Source of the DNA: Polyangiaceae bacterium
GTDB lineage: Bacteria > Myxococcota_A > Polyangia > Polyangiales > Polyangiaceae
Length of the DNA: 64,000 nt
Reading direction: 5' to 3'
NCBI GenBank assembly: GCA_947475525.1
Contig: CANJMI010000001.1
Coordinates: 1 to 64,000 of the forward strand
How positions within the stretch are numbered: position 1 is the stretch's first letter; each line of letters opens with the position of its first letter. A program made the translations under genes and the position numbers. This document shows positions 63,610-64,000 of this stretch, piece by piece. Under the pieces are notes generated by a model. The model searched no databases and was not told where the DNA came from. It saw only the letters and a program-made list of their open reading frames with translations.

Positions 63610-64000
63610 TCAGCGCTCCGCCTTTTTCATCAAAATACGCAAGTCCGCGCCAGCGCCGTCGAGCGCGCTTTTCTGCACGTCGCCGAGGCCGCGAATTGCA
63701 ACGAGCGCCGCATCGAGCATCCGATCGAAATCGCTTCGCGGAAGCGCCCGCCCCTCGGCGGTGCCTTGAACCTCGATAAGCTCACCTTCGAGAGTCGCCA
63801 CGACGTTGAGATCGACGCGCGCGCGGCTGTCTTCGGAGTAATCGAGGTCGACCAGCACCTCGCCATCGACGAAACCCACGCTGACCGCGGCAACCTGATC
63901 GCGAATGACACGTGCGAGCCCGCGCGAATGAAGTGCGAGCGCCGTCGCAATAAAGCCCGCCGTCACCGAAGCGGTGCGCGTGCCGCCATCGGCCTCGAGC
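63610..64000 (-). CDS. rph: Ribonuclease PH, 5' part outside window
   Basis: The C-terminal 129 residues are visible and the frame is open to the window edge. It begins LEADGGTRTASVTAGFIATA, the RNase PH motif EADGGTRTA, and continues VSVGFVDGEVLVDLDYSED and VQGTAEGRALPRSDFDRML, matching the rest of the family. RNase PH trims the 3' ends of tRNA precursors with phosphate. It leads the leftward rph-rdgB-F0 unit. Confidence 0.96.
   Translation of the reverse strand, partial: LEADGGTRTASVTAGFIATALALHSRGLARVIRDQVAAVSVGFVDGEVLVDLDYSEDSRARVDLNVVATLEGELIEVQGTAEGRALPRSDFDRMLDAALVAIRGLGDVQKSALDGAGADLRILMKKAER

Overview
The window is dense, GC-rich bacterial chromosome and looks myxobacterial (Myxococcota, probably class Polyangia). 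The reasons are the many lipoproteins with Ser/Gly-rich linkers, a Cys-rich RCC1-repeat surface protein, three eukaryote-like Ser/Thr kinases plus a PEGA pseudokinase, a GYF-TM-AgmX/TonB-type protein, a large VgrG/DUF2169/pentapeptide module, and a sigma-54 gene. The species assignment is inference. I see no tRNA, rRNA, CRISPR array or insertion sequence, and no gap between genes longer than 300 bases.

Layout. 1-3719: RCC1 protein, two secreted or uncharacterised proteins and a PHA-system-like small protein, all rightward. 3723-9154: a leftward housekeeping run htpG-pdxJ-acpS-nnrD and an ECF sigma factor. 9192-15723: an epoxide-hydrolase-like protein, a TraB/PrgY membrane protein, glyQ without glyS, an ArsC/Spx-like protein, a TPR lipoprotein, a cystatin-like lipoprotein, and a fused cytochrome c / copper monooxygenase. 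15829-23752: a type VI secretion tip and cargo module (VgrG, separate spike-extension protein, DUF2169-pentapeptide protein, giant pentapeptide protein, PAAR-like protein). It is followed by an orphan beta-class DNA methyltransferase coupled to a lipoprotein gene.

27071-36080: a GYF/AgmX membrane protein, small exported proteins, an acyl-CoA mutase large subunit with isobutyryl-CoA-mutase-like residues, and three Ser/Thr kinases with a Pro-rich membrane protein. 36088-45955: NUDIX hydrolase, RDD membrane protein, the fadI-fadJ beta-oxidation pair, two uncharacterised genes, a Cys-rich lipoprotein and rpoN. 46118-51618: DUF362 Tat protein, a cysteine-free glutaredoxin-fold protein, two secreted hydrolase-like proteins and a membrane-anchored ComEA-like HhH protein. 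51642-56665: a leftward set HDOD-bolA-rnhA-(gpmI-like)-(pseudokinase). 56812-60580: a PECR-like SDR coupled to a TMTC-like membrane mannosyltransferase homologue, then a DTW protein. 60622-64000: a leftward rph-rdgB-atpZ-atpI-atpB-atpE run ending at an intrinsic terminator; F1 and b-subunit genes are absent.

The most notable observations are: the phosphoglycerate mutase homologue has lost its catalytic serine and metal ligands and overlaps a pseudokinase gene by ATGA; the VgrG spike is split over two overlapping genes and followed by a pentapeptide/PAAR-like cargo set; a cystatin-type lipoprotein carries a QVVAG motif; and the mutase carries a Phe/Gln pair that argues against methylmalonyl-CoA as substrate. 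All functional calls rest on reading motifs in the translated sequence; no database search was run.
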